A stretch of 64,000 bases of DNA from Guillardia theta CCMP2712 (lineage: Eukaryota; Cryptophyceae; Pyrenomonadales; Geminigeraceae). The notes beneath the pieces are model-generated. The model was not told where the DNA came from, made no database searches, and was given only the letters and a program-made list of their open reading frames with translations. A program made the translations under genes and the position numbers. Position 1 is the first letter of the stretch; each line of letters begins with the position of its first letter. The stretch is taken from assembly GCF_000315625.1 (NCBI RefSeq), contig NW_005434653.1, forward strand, positions 379,797 through 443,796, in the 5' to 3' direction. Shown here piece by piece: positions 32,750 through 44,291 of this stretch.

Positions 32750-35281
32750 GTTTCCAATGACACGGGACTTGGCCGCATGCTTCCGCACAAACATACCTGC
32801 GTTCACACATATGTGCGATTCACCCAAATCTCAAAACAAATGCAAGTTCCATTCACAACGTTCCACTAACGTTTGTGAAGATGCAATCATCAGGTGGACA
32901 CCAGACATGAAAAACGATGAAGCATATTACGACGAGCAGGCACTGCTATTATGCCTATTTCATTTTCTTTTTTTTTAACTGTATCCGACGCGTTGAAACT
33001 GTCCCTCGTGATCAGCTGACAAACCCATGTGACTTTGTGTGTGGTAATCTCAAAAACATTGTCCCGTTCCCGATTGGGTCTGTGCATAATACAGCGCTTC
33101 GTATCCGAAATTATAAGGTTTCGCGTTAGCAAGAACTGGATCTTCCGAAGCAATGCTTTTACTGACCGGGGGTAGCGTGATCATCGGAAAACATGTCCTC
33201 GCAAGATATTTACTATAGAGCCAGGGCCCCGACAGACAATGGTACAAACATTGACTATGGGCATACAAGATCGTTGGGGGACGGGTGACAGGGGCTGGAA
33301 AGCTGACACGATGACAGGATCCCGAGATTCAATTACCACATCGCTTCGCTTAAGCCGGTGGAGTAAAATCTAGGTATCCAGAAGGGGAGGGTGGACACGG
33401 AAGTAGACAGGGTGGGGTTCGAGGAGGGTGTGACTTACGGAATATGGGTGGGTGACAAAGTGCCTGGGTGGGTCCGGACTCATCGACGTAGGAGATCGGA
33501 ATCTTCTCCCTTGTTCTGCGGCCCAAGGGACCCCTACCCCCTTCAGTTCTATCACCCTGACCCCATTTGCCAAGGCTTCAGGATACGACTGCTAGCGTAC
33601 AAGCATATCAAGCATGGGATGTAGGGTGGGGTACTTAATAATTGGGTTGTATAAGAGAAATATCTTCACTGGGTTTGGCTATTGCTGCCGGGTGGGTGGT
33701 ATGTAACTAAATTGTGAAATCCGACCTTCTTGACTTCCTACCCTAACCCCCCCCACCCCACCGACCCCCTCCACCCCTCACCCCCTACTCCCAAGCCACC
33801 TCTTGACCTCGGATGGAACCAAAGCTGACCCAGGATGAATTCGTACCCAGGTAGGAGAGAGATGTTGGGGGTTCATTTTTTGACCTACAAGGTTGGGTGA
33901 CAAGGATATGATTTACAGGGGTCGGGTACTCCCAAAAAATGGGGTGCTTTGATATGAGTTGTGTCATTGAAGGGGTACTTGACAAAGGAGGGGTCCAAAT
34001 TATACCAGTGTAGAAGTTTTCGAAGCGGAAAAGCAGGGTTATACATGGCACAAAGTCATTTCGATGGTGGGGTGATCGAATATTGGAACTCCCAGGCTGG
34101 GTGGTAGTTAGGAGGGGGTGTAAGATGACGTGGAGGATTCTCCATTTTTCAACTTCATGGGGTGGGGTAGAACGGAAGGCTTGATGGAGTCAAAGGGGTG
34201 GAGGGTAGTGCTGGTCGATTGACCACTTGTTGCCAGTACCAATGTCACCGCTATCAGTTGGGACCTTTGAGGTACCAATCAAGAGCGTGAAATATCGATT
34301 CTGCAACTAACTTCATAGGTACATCCATCGCCCCTTGACTTTTTTACTACTCTCACCCCAAATTTGGGATACAACCCTTTCTCCAGTGCGTACCATCTTC
34401 ATACCCCCGACCCTACTACGCTTGATACCCGATAGGGACCCCCCCCCCCTGCACAACGACCTGACCTTGATAGACCCGATCGACCAGACAAAAGTACCCC
34501 TCTCCCCCGGAGATATTTTATATAGGGTGGTTCAAGACAAAGGATTCACCCTACCCTTGTAGATGAAGTATTCACCACTACCCCGCAACAATCCAGCCAA
34601 GAATTTGGTCCTGCATAGGTAGGGTACGCCAAAGGGAGGGTATGCGTGTAGGAGGTGGGGTGAGTTACGAAGCAATTGTGGTAAAGTGGAAAAGGACCCT
34701 TGGGTGGGGTGGGGTACCTTGCCAGAGTACCAGGGCGACGTGGAGGGGGTTGGGGTCAGGGTATCAGGGTTGGGTCGGTTTGCACCCTCCTCCTGCCTCC
34801 TCGGTACAGCCTCATCTCCTCCGCATCCTCTGGCCGCGTCAAGAACCTGTCGCCCACCCCCACTCCTCCCCTTCTTCCCCTTCTGCACTGAAGCATCTCA
34901 GGACAGCCCTCTCGCTGATCTTCGTTTGCATGGCAGCTTCTTGGCACTGATCTTATCGAACGCTTGCAGGAGCAAACGTTTTCGATCAGATCAAGAACCA
35001 ACGCGACTGCAGAAGCAAGCGGAATATCCTTGCTGCGAAGAGCCAATCCGAGCAGCATCAAAACTCTCTTTCCTTCTTCGTCCCTCTCATCCCTCTTGAC
35101 GCGGTCCATCCACATACTTTGTCTTCCCAGGCGAAGTAAACATTTGCGGAGGAGCCATTTCAACCATCCCAACGTAGGAATACTGTCTTGTACACGAAGC
35201 AGATAGAAGACCCTTTTAGTTCTCCTCTGTTGTTTCGCAACAAGAGCACCAGTAGAGGCCTTTCATCTTGCCCAAAGGAAC
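32750..35281. other. Gene-poor C/T- and G/T-rich region
   Basis: About 2.5 kb with no recognisable gene. 33360-34780 is full of GGGGT / ACCCC words (for example GGGTGGGGTAC-type strings), of the same class as other intergenic stretches in this window. A minus-strand open frame at 34756-35172 has a plausible hydrophobic stretch (RVLMLLGLALRSKDIPLAS) but no family resemblance or exon support. Confidence 0.5.
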
Positions 35282-36867
35282 ATGAAAGTCTTCGACCTCA
35301 ACCTGCGATCATGCGGATTGGATGCCGGATGGTTCTGCGCTCCCGCTCGGAGCTCAAAGCGCTCATGTGGGAGTGGATGGGGAGCATGTATCGATCTTCC
35401 TGATAGCAACAGGTTTGATTTTTCTGCGTGAAGGATTTGGAAGTGACATTTGCTGCAGGGAGTTCGTACAACCTGAAAGCAAGGCGTTTGTTCAGGATGA
35501 CATTCTGATTGATGCCGATGGGCTTCACGTCAACAACAAGAAGTCTTTGCACCAAGAATCAGAGCTTTTTCTTCTCCTACAAACAGCAAGGAGAGCATCA
35601 CAGCGCCATGATGATGATTCGTTGTCCACAGCTTCAACACACATCGACGACGAACCAACAATGATTTCTGCAAATCGACTCGCAAAGCACGCCGGGGTGC
35701 CATCTATCAGTGACAAAAGGAAAGACAATCGCTATATTCCACCAGTATGGAGGACTGCAAGCACCAGTTCGGACAAGAGTCTTCAGCTCCCATCGCTCAC
35801 TGGATTTAGCTCCAGTTTCTCGCAAGAGGGTTCATCAGGAAGGAAAGAAGTCAGACTCTGCAACATTCAGAAGATCAAGGAAGTTGGGAAAGGCAATACT
35901 GCAACTGTTTGGAAGTGCATCGATTGTTCAGACAGAAGAACCCTTGCTGTAAAAGAGGTGAATGATTGATACCTTATGAAAAACGATTTACTTACTCCTT
36001 CTGTTTTAGATGCCAGTGGATCGGGATGAGAAGAGAAAGGACATGGCACTTCGCGAAATGGTCACAATGTTTGGGATCGATCACGCTGGAATCGTGGCTT
36101 GTCACAATGTTTTCTACTCCAAGAACATGTTTCATATCGCCATGGAGTACATGGATGCAGGATCGCTTCTTGATGCAATGCGGAGGACCTGTCGCCAATC
36201 GGGGAGCTACACGATGCCTTTGCCTGCCCTGGCGCATGTTTGCCAAAAGGTTCTCAGTGCCCTGGACTTCCTGCATGAAGGCATGCAACTAGTGCATCGG
36301 GACGTAAAGCCTGGAAACATTTTGCTTTCTGTCCAAGGGGAGGTGAAGCTCGCTGATCTTGGTATTTGTGCACAGCCGATTACAGAGGGTGGATTGCAAG
36401 AGGAAAGTACCGGGGTTTGTGCGACACCTGTTACAGAATGGATCGGAACAGTGACGTACATGTCTCCTGAGAGGTTGTTGGGAGAGGCCTACGGCTACAG
36501 CGCAGACATGTGGAGTCTGGGGCTTGTGCTGGTCGAGGCTGCCATGGGGAGATACCCTCTGACGCCTTCGGACTTTCAGGGAAACTTGCAATTCTGGGAT
36601 CTTCTTGACATCGTGATGTCTGAGTCAACTTGCGCTTTCAAGCTGCTTGAGGGACTCGACAGGGAATATGATGAACTTCGCACTTTCACAGATGCTTGCT
36701 TGATCAAGGACGGAGTTACCAGACCCTTGGCTCGAGATCTGTTTGGACATCCGCTTTTGAACTCTGCAGACCAGTCTGTGTTTGCACAGTGGGTTTCCAG
36801 AAGTTTGACAGAGCGGGGTTGTGACATTCCTGATTCCCAGTGTCTTGAGGTTGATGGTTGGGCTTAG
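35282..36867 (+). CDS. MAPKK (STE7)-like protein kinase
   Basis: Dual-specificity-type kinase of 495 residues from three exons, 35282-35412, 35459-35957 and 36010-36867, all in phase. About 180 N-terminal residues are Ser-rich and of unknown function. The kinase domain runs from about 185 to 470: glycine loop VGKGNTATVW (third Gly is Thr), LAVKE, the catalytic loop HRDVKPGNILL, the metal motif as DLG, the activation loop with TEWIGTVTYMSPERL and then YSADMWSLGLVLVE. GTVTYMSPERL plus SADMWSLGL is the MAP2K pattern. A 20-odd-residue insert lies between DLG and GTVTYM. The ATG at 35282 is chosen because exon 1 joins in phase 2 to the long second exon. Whether it acts in a MAPK cascade is inferred from the family. 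Confidence 0.8.
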
Positions 36868-37502
36868 GAAGATTCTCATTTTCGTGCTTTGAGAGCTTTA
36901 GCTGATTTTGCATTTATGTTATTCATTACACTGTACTTTGTTTGTTACCCAATGCTTGTGTGCTGTCGACGGTCACGTTTGCAAAGTGCGTCCCGGACTC
37001 CCGTCTGAGAGTCCGCGGCACTCAGTGACTTCGGCTGAGTCCCATTACGAGGATCGGACACGGTGTATGATCGGATGATCCGTGGCATGAGCCAAGTGCG
37101 CCGGGGGCTCCACGCACCGCACGCGGCTAGCGGCACCCCCGCGGGCCGGGGGCCGGCCGCCGCTCCTGTCGTAGACGGTGATTATTCTGCCAGAGCCCGG
37201 CGGGCTGATGACCATACTAGTGACCAGTGACTTTAGTAGTGACTAGAATGGCACTGCAACTTAGCCTACTACGGTACATAGCGCCCCCCCCGCAGTGCTC
37301 AGCAGAGTAGCCTGCTACCCCGCTATGGGCGCGGCCTACCCGGCCGCCAGCCCGGCTGGCATACGGTGACCCGGCCGCCCGGCGCAGCGCGGCCGCTTGA
37401 ACGGTCACGCGGCGTCAGTCTCGGCGATCGGACGGCCGCGGCGGCGGCGCTGGGCCCGGCGGCCCGGCGCTGAGTTGGTCCGGGCAGTGAAGGGGATGAG
37501 GG
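36868..37502. other. Intergenic region with GC-rich island
   Basis: A GC-rich island covers about 36960-37490 with GGCCGGGGGCCGGCC-like runs. It contains CAGTGACTTC near 37022, also found in the island near 63284, and three AGTGAC words at 37215-37245. I see no gene. Confidence 0.5.
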
Positions 37503-38244
37503 ATGCAGTGGCCTTTCACAATGCACAGGATGATGCGTGAGTTGGGTGGGGTGCCGGCAGTAGCCGCGTTGGTCAGTGGGCTTCTCCTTGTCATGATGGT
37601 GATGTCCTTGAGACCGAGTCCCACTGAGAGGGTTCTGCTGGAACGAAAGCATGCTATGCCTACTATCTCCCGGCGATTGCGCTTCCAGGTATGAAGGAAT
37701 TTTTAAGTACCTTGGCGTCAATTCTTCGATGAAACTTGATGTCTGTGCTGAGTCATATGAAGATACGTTGTAATCATTGTTGTCTCTTGTTCTGCTCCAA
37801 GACTTTGAGCTCTACCTGTTGGCAGTCATGTGCGTCGTGTTGAAAACTCTCGATGCTCAATGGTGCATGATCCATTTTGACTTTCTCTCTCCAGAAATCA
37901 GCAAGGCTTGCATATTTAAATAGTCCAGGTACTGAAAGCATTATGAACTTTGCAGAAGATTTGACATCCGATTGGTTTACAGTAGGAGCGAGGCAAACAG
38001 CACTTTGGGATTTCGAGGAGGGGGGGCCGACGGTGGCGGACGTAGCAGGAACAAACTACAACCCTGTTGTGCTCGACGACGCAGTACGTTTCGCTCTCTT
38101 GATTGTAACTTTCGATGAGATACTGAACAGGTGTCAAGGAGAGGTTATCCGCCTCTCAACAGCGGCTGGGAGGAGTGGGGCTGTGGAGGGAGCGATAGCA
38201 TGATGAACGAATACCCTTGCTCGCACTATTACTATGATGACTGA
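37503..38244 (+). CDS. Small hypothetical protein with one membrane segment
   Basis: 162 residues from three exons, 37503-37688, 37895-38083 and 38131-38244, in phase 0 throughout. The first intron is long for this window (206 nt). An N-terminal hydrophobic segment (VAALVSGLLLVMMVMSL) is followed by a basic stretch, then a soluble part with FAEDLTSDWFTVGARQTALWDFEEG and a Tyr-rich end (CSHYYYDD). It could be an organelle inner-membrane subunit, but I do not recognise the family. Its support is consistent splice phases, donor and acceptor sites and balanced composition. The start may be one of several Met codons in exon 1. Confidence 0.55.
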
Positions 38245-38869
38245 GGCAGAGGCAGTTATAAGCAAGAGAATGTACATTAATGATTTGTTTTGCCGAAACC
38301 AAGGCTCCACATGCGAACTGCCGAAGTCCAAGATTAGAAGATGTCGGTCTGATCGCTGATCTTGGCAGTTCAGGACCAACGCGAATGCTGGTAGAGGCTA
38401 GTGCAAAGAATGAAATAACAACGAACATTGAGATGAAAGTTTCAAGATCCATGGAGTAATCTAACACCCCACTTGCTCGTTGGGCTATCATGATATTCTC
38501 AAAAGAGCATGGACTCCCATCTCTGTGTCGAAAGCTTCGCTCCGTGACCCCACCTGCTCGCACCCATTACTTGATAGTTGGTCTACCAAATTCAGAGAGC
38601 GCGCATCTGTCGTCAAGGATCTCACCGCCAGCTTTTCGGCTATTCGCTTGAACGAAGAAGGCATGTTGGCAAATTCATCCGTCGTCTGTTCCTCGTCATT
38701 TCACCAGGCAGGCGAGCAAAGACGACAGAAGAAGAGGTTGTTAACAAGGCTTAAGACAAGAGAGAGGAGGGAATTGAGTTTCAGATGCGCATACCATTTC
38801 TCCAAATACTTTGTAACTTTGACTGTCGCTGACTCTTGCGGTTAACTGATGCAATTCAGTTTCGAAACC

Positions 38870-39719
38870 CTCACAACTCCTTTCACCACCTGGTCGAAAG
38901 TTATCTCCCCGTGTTTTACATCGCGCAGGTATCCCTTCATAAGGCGAATCGCATCCGCCTGATCCACAACATCACCTTCCTCACAACACGTAAAACTGAC
39001 GACTTACCTTGCTTCTTGCCTTGATTTCCTTGCCCTTGGGATCTCTGTCTGACACAGGATCCGCCACTCCGCTAAATTTCAGGAGGACATGTTTGACTTT
39101 CATCTGGCATGCAGGCATTTACATGGGAAAAATCCTGCAGAGCCAAATCCTCTCACTGGGCCATCTGCCTTTTCCTTCTTCACGGGCTTCTCTGTGTCCC
39201 CGACCGTATCCCTTCCTCGCTTCGAGCTGCTCGCTGATTCAACCTGCAGGAATTTAGCACACTCAGCCTCCTACGGTCATAGTCCACAACATGGAACAGC
39301 GCGCCTCCATCCTTCGCACCCAATCGTACTTGATCCCCTCCCTGCAGCCTTGTCGGCTCCTCAGGCGAAATCCTCTTCACAAGATGATTGTTAGACACCA
39401 CATCGCAAGAGGTTCTCCAGTTGCGAACCTTTCCGTTCAGGTAAGTGCCATGAGCAGAGGACTTGTCCATTATGTACACCTTGCCATCATCCTTTTTATT
39501 CGTCACATTTCCATGGACAGAACACTCCTCCTCAAACCTTCTTGTAAGCGATGATCGCATGCACCCTTGAGCATGTGGGGTAGCTCAATGTGCAATTAGC
39601 ATCTGTGTTCGATCGCCCGAGGACGAGGTAGGGCCTGTAGCAAGCAAGGCACTTAGAGAGATCTTGCACAAGGTCTCAGCTCAGACCTTCCATCAAAGCG
39701 AATCGTTTTGGGTCCCTCG
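38870..39719 (-). CDS. FHA-domain protein with parvulin-like PPIase segment (partial model)
   Basis: Exons 39687-39719, 39538-39634, 39429-39479 and 39244-39374 splice into a complete FHA domain: RPYLVLGRS, CTLSYPTCSRVHAIIAYKK, VYIMDKSSAHGTYLNGK, then RISPEEPTRLQGGDQVRLG. This is closest in look to SNIP1/DAWDLE-type FHA domains, which bind phosphothreonine. Further down the strand, 39008-39103 (MKVKHVLLKFSGVADPVSD) and about 38870-38958 (ADAIRLMKGYLRDVKHGEITFDQ) resemble the start and second helix of Pin1-type parvulins. FHA plus parvulin in one chain is known in trypanosomatid Par42/45-like proteins. The join from 39244 to 39103 is not in phase with the sites I chose, and the parvulin end and the N-terminus are unresolved, so these could be two genes. 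Confidence 0.6.
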
Positions 39720-40693
39720 CTGCCCGGTTCCAAGTTTTAGTGCGAGTTAGGACAACGTGGAGTATTGGTTGCATGCATCACTGTATCTCCAGCTAATCAT
39801 GATCTATCTTCCACTTTCATCTCTGTCTTTTTTGCCGTTGCTATGGCTTTGACTGTATTTCTTGCTCAATAACCTTCACATTTCAAGTAGCACTGAATTG
39901 TCAAGAGGATCCTCTTGACAATTCAGTGCTACTTCGCTCCAAATACAACCTGTCTTTATAAGACGTATTCCTCTCTTCTACCCTCCTTCATTCTGCTCTC
40001 ACCCAATCATCTCATCATGACCCTATTTCATCGCCTTCAATTTTGACAAGGTGTGCAGGAGGGACAAGGATGGAGACGGGTAGAAGGGAAATCGTAGATG
40101 AGGTGAGAATGGCATGCGGAACGAAGAGAAATGCTGAGGATAGAGATCCATTTATCCTAACTTCAGCTCTTACCTCAGCATGTTTGTCATCTGAAACTCG
40201 TCGTTCGGCGGCGCTACTGCCCATCCGGGCATGCCACCTGCTGCCATTGGATCCTTTCCTTCTTGATAGCCCTCTTCCCCGCTCCTGCCTCCCGGCAGGC
40301 CCGCGCATGTTTGCCGGGGCTCCAAACAACACTGCCGGCAGTGGGCCACTCCACCCACCCCACCCACCCCACCCACCCCACCCCACCCACCCTTTCATTG
40401 TAGGTGCCACCACACCCTACCCCACCCCGACATTCTAATAAAAGTACCTTCAGAAAGGGGGTGCAATGGAATATTCCAGAGGATGATGAGATGGACCGGC
40501 GTGTGCAAAGGTGAGTTTGCATTTTGTACCGGGGTGACCCGTTCGTTTCGTTTCAACTTGAAAATCAAGATAAACAATTTCAAGAGTATGGTTTTTATTT
40601 CAAATTTTACGAAGTGATGAGAAATTTTGAGAGGTGCAAAACGGGACATCAAAAGGGGTGGGGGTAGTGGGTGGAACCCCAAGAGACGCGGCA
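39720..40693. other. Intergenic region with palindrome and C-rich block
   Basis: Holds the perfect palindrome at 39885-39934 and a CCACCCACCC-type block at about 40345-40395. It is the likely promoter region between the FHA gene (-) and the 43-residue-repeat gene (+). No gene seen. Confidence 0.5.
39885..39934. repeat. Perfect 50-bp palindrome
   Basis: The 25-base arm AAGTAGCACTGAATTGTCAAGAGGA is followed immediately by its exact reverse complement, with no spacer; the centre is a BamHI-like GGATCC at 39907-39912. It can form a cruciform in DNA or a 25-bp hairpin in RNA. Confidence 0.95.
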
Positions 40694-42216
40694 ATGTTCG
40701 AGTTTGTGGCGGCAGCACTTCAGGCGATTGGCAGCGACGGCCATGCAGTTCAGTTGGACTCAGCTGACTGCTCTTACTTCTCTTGCGACCACAGTGAGTT
40801 TTCTTGACAAAAAGCCTGCAGATATGCATGCATGTCTTTTCCACCCGTTACAAGTATTATGGCATAGAAGTGGAACAGAGGATTTTTGTTTGGGTCTTGT
40901 ATCGTGTCCCGATGTTTGCAAGAAACCGTGTGACTGATTATTCTGACGTACCTTCAGGCAGCGACTATGTTGGCACCCTCTCGAATGGGGCAGATGACAA
41001 GCTGACCACCGACGGAGTGATCTACCCTGCCTACAGCAGTGGAGCCCAGGATGCAGGAAGCAGTCAGCTGACTCTGGTTGATGATGGCAAGACTGCTTTG
41101 TATGAGCTCCCGGACAACAGCGCTGACTACGTTGGCACTCCTCCTGAGCCCTTGACTGGAGACGGAGTGATCTACCCTGCCTACGATCCGTCGTACTCGG
41201 CAGTGCCCAACGACGTCAACGCTGCTTTGTATGAGCTCCCGGACAACAGCGCTGACTATGTCGGCACTCCTCCTGAGCCCTTGACTGGAGACGGAGTGAT
41301 CTACCCTGCCTACGATCCGTCGTACTCGGCAGTGCCCAACGACGGCAACACTGCTTTGTATGAGCTCCCGGACAACAGCGCTGACTATGTCGGCACTCCT
41401 CCTGAGCCCTTGACTGGAGACGGAGTGATCTACCCTGCCTACGATCCGTCGTACTCGGCAGTGCCCAACGACGGCAACGCTGCTTTGTATGAGCTCCCGG
41501 ACAACAGTGGAGACTATGTCGGAAGCGATGGTTCCCTTCTTGGGGACGGAGTGATCTACCCTGCCCAGGTAACATCGGTCGCTCTCCTTGCTTCCTTGCT
41601 AATAGCATATTCAGGAGAAGGCTATCCCTGTCTCTATGCTCGCAGAATCTGCAAGCCATGATGGTGCCTATTATTGCGCTGACACCTCCGATCTTCCCGC
41701 CGACGCTCAATGCGGAACTGAGGTGGTTGATCCGGTACTTGGCCCAATGAACACATTCATCTGGTAATGTTCGTTGTCCCAGGTTCTCAAGCCGATCGAG
41801 TACCCTGTGGCTGCTGAATTGGCTGCTCCTGTTGTTACTGCGGTACCTGCCAAAGCCGGATCTCTCGCCAAACCGGCCCGTCCAACTCCAGGCCACTTTG
41901 TAATTTACGTCGAATCGAAACTTCTTTGTGGTGACAACAAATCAGGTGCTCATGGCTCCAGCTGCTTTGTTTGGAGCTGCTGAGGCTACCATGAGCAAGC
42001 TCTCGGTGAGTTTTCAAGTTGCATCTGCTTACTACCATGGAAGGGTGTAGGTGTTCTCATGCAAAAGTTGCGCAGGACCCTAAGGAAACTCGTGGTTGGA
42101 CCGAGTTGTTTGCGGAGAAGACCACTGCAGCTGCGAATGCTGTTACACCTGTTGGAGGTTATATCCTAAAGTCTGCTCTAAAGGTCAACACTACTGTTTC
42201 TTTCGCGTCGGAGTAA
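40694..42216 (+). CDS. Protein with near-identical 43-residue tandem repeats
   Basis: Exons 40694-40793, 40958-41568, then about 41616-41722, 41782-41901, 41946-42007 and 42074-42216; the first join (phase 1) and those after PAQ, TPGHF and MSKLS are in phase. The N-terminus is short and acidic (MFEFVAAALQAIGSDG). The middle carries repeats of a unit such as SADYVGTPPEPLTGDGVIYP followed by AYDPSYSAVPNDGNAALYEL, with an exact 129-bp period and three nearly identical copies (starting 41095, 41224 and 41353) plus divergent copies at both ends. The C-terminal third is Ala/Pro-rich (PVAAELAAPVVTAVPAKAG) and ends VNTTVSFASE. No domain is recognised. Identical repeats suggest recent tandem duplication; the acidic, Tyr/Pro-rich unit suggests a structural or surface role, which is a guess. 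Confidence 0.65.
41095..41520 (+). repeat. 129-bp coding tandem repeat
   Basis: Three consecutive units (41095, 41224, 41353) differ at only a few bases, and a fourth, truncated unit starts at 41482. The period is a multiple of three, so the frame is kept. Confidence 0.9.
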
Positions 42217-42606
42217 CATCGTGTGCAGGCTTAAGTTCCTCGTCAACTCTATGGAACAGTTAAGTGAGGGGGATGGTTAAGCGTGCCTTGAAAAATGTGA
42301 AGGTGTGCGTTCCTTTTCTGTCGTAGGATGTTGTGAAACTGTTTCAAACAACGCCCTTCAATTATATACAAACGCATAAACGACAGCGATTGCTCAATCA
42401 CAGTTTCACATGCTACATCCAAGTGTGCTGTCCCTGCATATGGTTCAAAGTCCATAGGCTGCTGTCAAACAAACCATCCATGTAGCAAGTACAACCGAGT
42501 ATATGCACAGTCTAACTGTCATCGAATAACCAAGAAGCTTCCAGAACATGGTCATGATTCATAACATGTGCTTGAAAATGAGGAAGCGAGATTCTAGACG
42601 TGGCAT
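42217..42606. other. Convergent intergenic region
   Basis: 3' flanks of the repeat-protein gene (+) and Sec61 beta (-). I see nothing else in it. Confidence 0.5.
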
Positions 42607-43255
42607 TTATCTCCTGAACTTTCCAAAAATGTGCAGGAGAATAACGAAGGCAATGAAGAGCAAGGAGACGACAAGAACTGTCGTCGGGCCGCTGTGCAAC
42701 GTGAAAGTCAATGCGGAGTAAAATAATGTGTGAAAAACAAGTGAATGGCATGGTTGTACTCACATTTTCAATCCCGCTGCGTCATCGGTGTAGTACCTCC
42801 AGATGCCTCCACCTCCACCTCCTCCACGATTGCCGCTTCCAGAGTATCTCTTCACAGCACCCCCGGTTCTGAACGTATTTGTCAGGAAGAAAGTTACTTT
42901 GGTCAGGTGCCGAAGTGGCATTCGACAGACATATGGAAACAAACAACCTTCCCAACTTAGAATCAAGTAATGGTGCAATAGAGTCACAGAGATTTCATCA
43001 TGTGAAGAGATGAACAGCAATTGAAATAAACTTGCCGCAGCCATTCACACCTAACTGAGTACCAGTCGCCCCCTCACACCAACCGGCCTCCCTCACACAA
43101 TCCCATATCCAATGCTCTGGACATAGCAAGATCGGGAGCACGAATGAGAAGATCGTCGTTCAATACCTGTTGCCCTGCTTGGAGGGAGTGTTGCTGCTGT
43201 TTCCTCCTCCTCCTCCGCGCTTGCTCACAGCTGTTGATCCCGACCTGCTCTGCAT
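42607..43255 (-). CDS. Sec61 beta subunit of the ER protein translocon
   Basis: Small tail-anchored subunit of the Sec61 channel. Exons 43167-43255 (MQSRSGSTAVSKR, Gly/Ser-rich), 42764-42868 (RTGGAVKRYSGSGNRGGGG then GIWRYYTDDAAGLK) and 42607-42691 (IGPTTVLVVSLLFIAFVILL, ending HIFGKFRR) join in phase to about 92 residues. The signature G-x-W-R-Y-Y-T-D-D-A-x-G-L-K before a single C-terminal membrane helix is diagnostic of Sec61 beta/SBH. The first intron is about 300 nt and C-rich; the second is 72 nt. It acts at the ER membrane in co-translational import, consistent with the many secreted proteins encoded nearby, though the linkage need not be functional. Confidence 0.93.
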
Positions 43256-44291
43256 CCTCGGCTTTGCCACGTCCACCCTACCCTACCCACCCCTCCTTTT
43301 GAGAATACTACCCCTCGAATTTCCTGAACCCTAGAACATTCGTGCTCTAAGGTTCAAATCGAAATCTTCAACAGGGATCAGAGTGACACTACTTGATTTT
43401 TACTTGAGGCTCATAGCTGATATTTCTTCTCTATGGTGCTATCCGTTGAGTACGAAACACCCACCCACCTTTTGATACGGGTTGTCACCCCCCACCTTCA
43501 ATTTTTTTCATACACCCATCCATTGGAGGCCGCGCGTGCGTCTTTCTTGTTCCGTTACAATGTAACGGCATGATTCAAAGCTCGCCCGCCACTTGAAGTT
43601 CCTCCTGATTGTCCTCGTACCGTGCTTTTTAACTTCACTTTGAGTAAAGTGAAGTTCGCATCATTGATATCCGATGCATCATATGCCTTCGCCGCCGCTG
43701 TCGGACTCCGAGCCGAGTCTGAGTCGGCGACCCCGGCGGCCCGGTCACCCCGTCCCGTTGCCAGGCCGGGGTGGGCATAGCGATGCGTCACTGAGTGTGG
43801 CAGGCCCCGCCGGGCTCCGAGCAGTGACCGGACTCGGGACTGTGACCAACTCCGGCAGCCGCTGGAGTCCGACTCACGGTTATCATTGTGAATATAACCT
43901 GCCAGGCGCCCTGGTACTGCGGTAGCCGGACGGTACCGCCGGGCCCGGCCGTGATCACTTACCATATGCTCACTGTGGAGGCTGGGTTTGAAATGGTGCA
44001 GCCTCAGTCCCTCAGATCCACCAATTCTGTTCAAAACCGTATCAACAGAGTCTCGTGATGTCAATGCTGCTATGAATATCAGGCTATTGTGCTACATGTC
44101 TCTACCAGCACGACCAGATTTTCTGAAACGGCCTTGAATCACACATGGGTCTGGTTATACTTCAACCTGTTCTTCATAGAAAGGATGAAGTACGAGTCAG
44201 ACACAAGGAAATATTGGCGTGTGGGTCTTCCATGTCGGATCCATAATTTCGACGGAAATTTAGAATTTTGAAATTTTATGTTTTGTGTCGT
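43256..44291. other. Intergenic region with GC-rich island
   Basis: TACCC-rich DNA (43270-43560), then a hairpin at 43631-43656 (11-bp arms AACTTCACTTT/AAAGTGAAGTT, loop GAGT) at the left side of a GC-rich island (about 43680-43950). No gene seen. Confidence 0.5.

Noticed and set aside
34756-35172. 138-residue minus-strand open frame upstream of the MAPKK-like gene
   Set aside because: One plausible helix but low-complexity ends, no splice support and no recognisable domain.
39429-39634. Apparent frameshift inside the FHA domain
   Set aside because: Resolved by short introns: AYKK (ending 39538) joins VYIMDK (39479), and LNGK (ending 39429) joins RISPEE (39374), all in phase with GT-AG borders.
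41095-41520. Regularly spaced repeats resembling a CRISPR array
   Set aside because: The 129-bp units are contiguous, in frame and part of an exon; there are no unique spacers.
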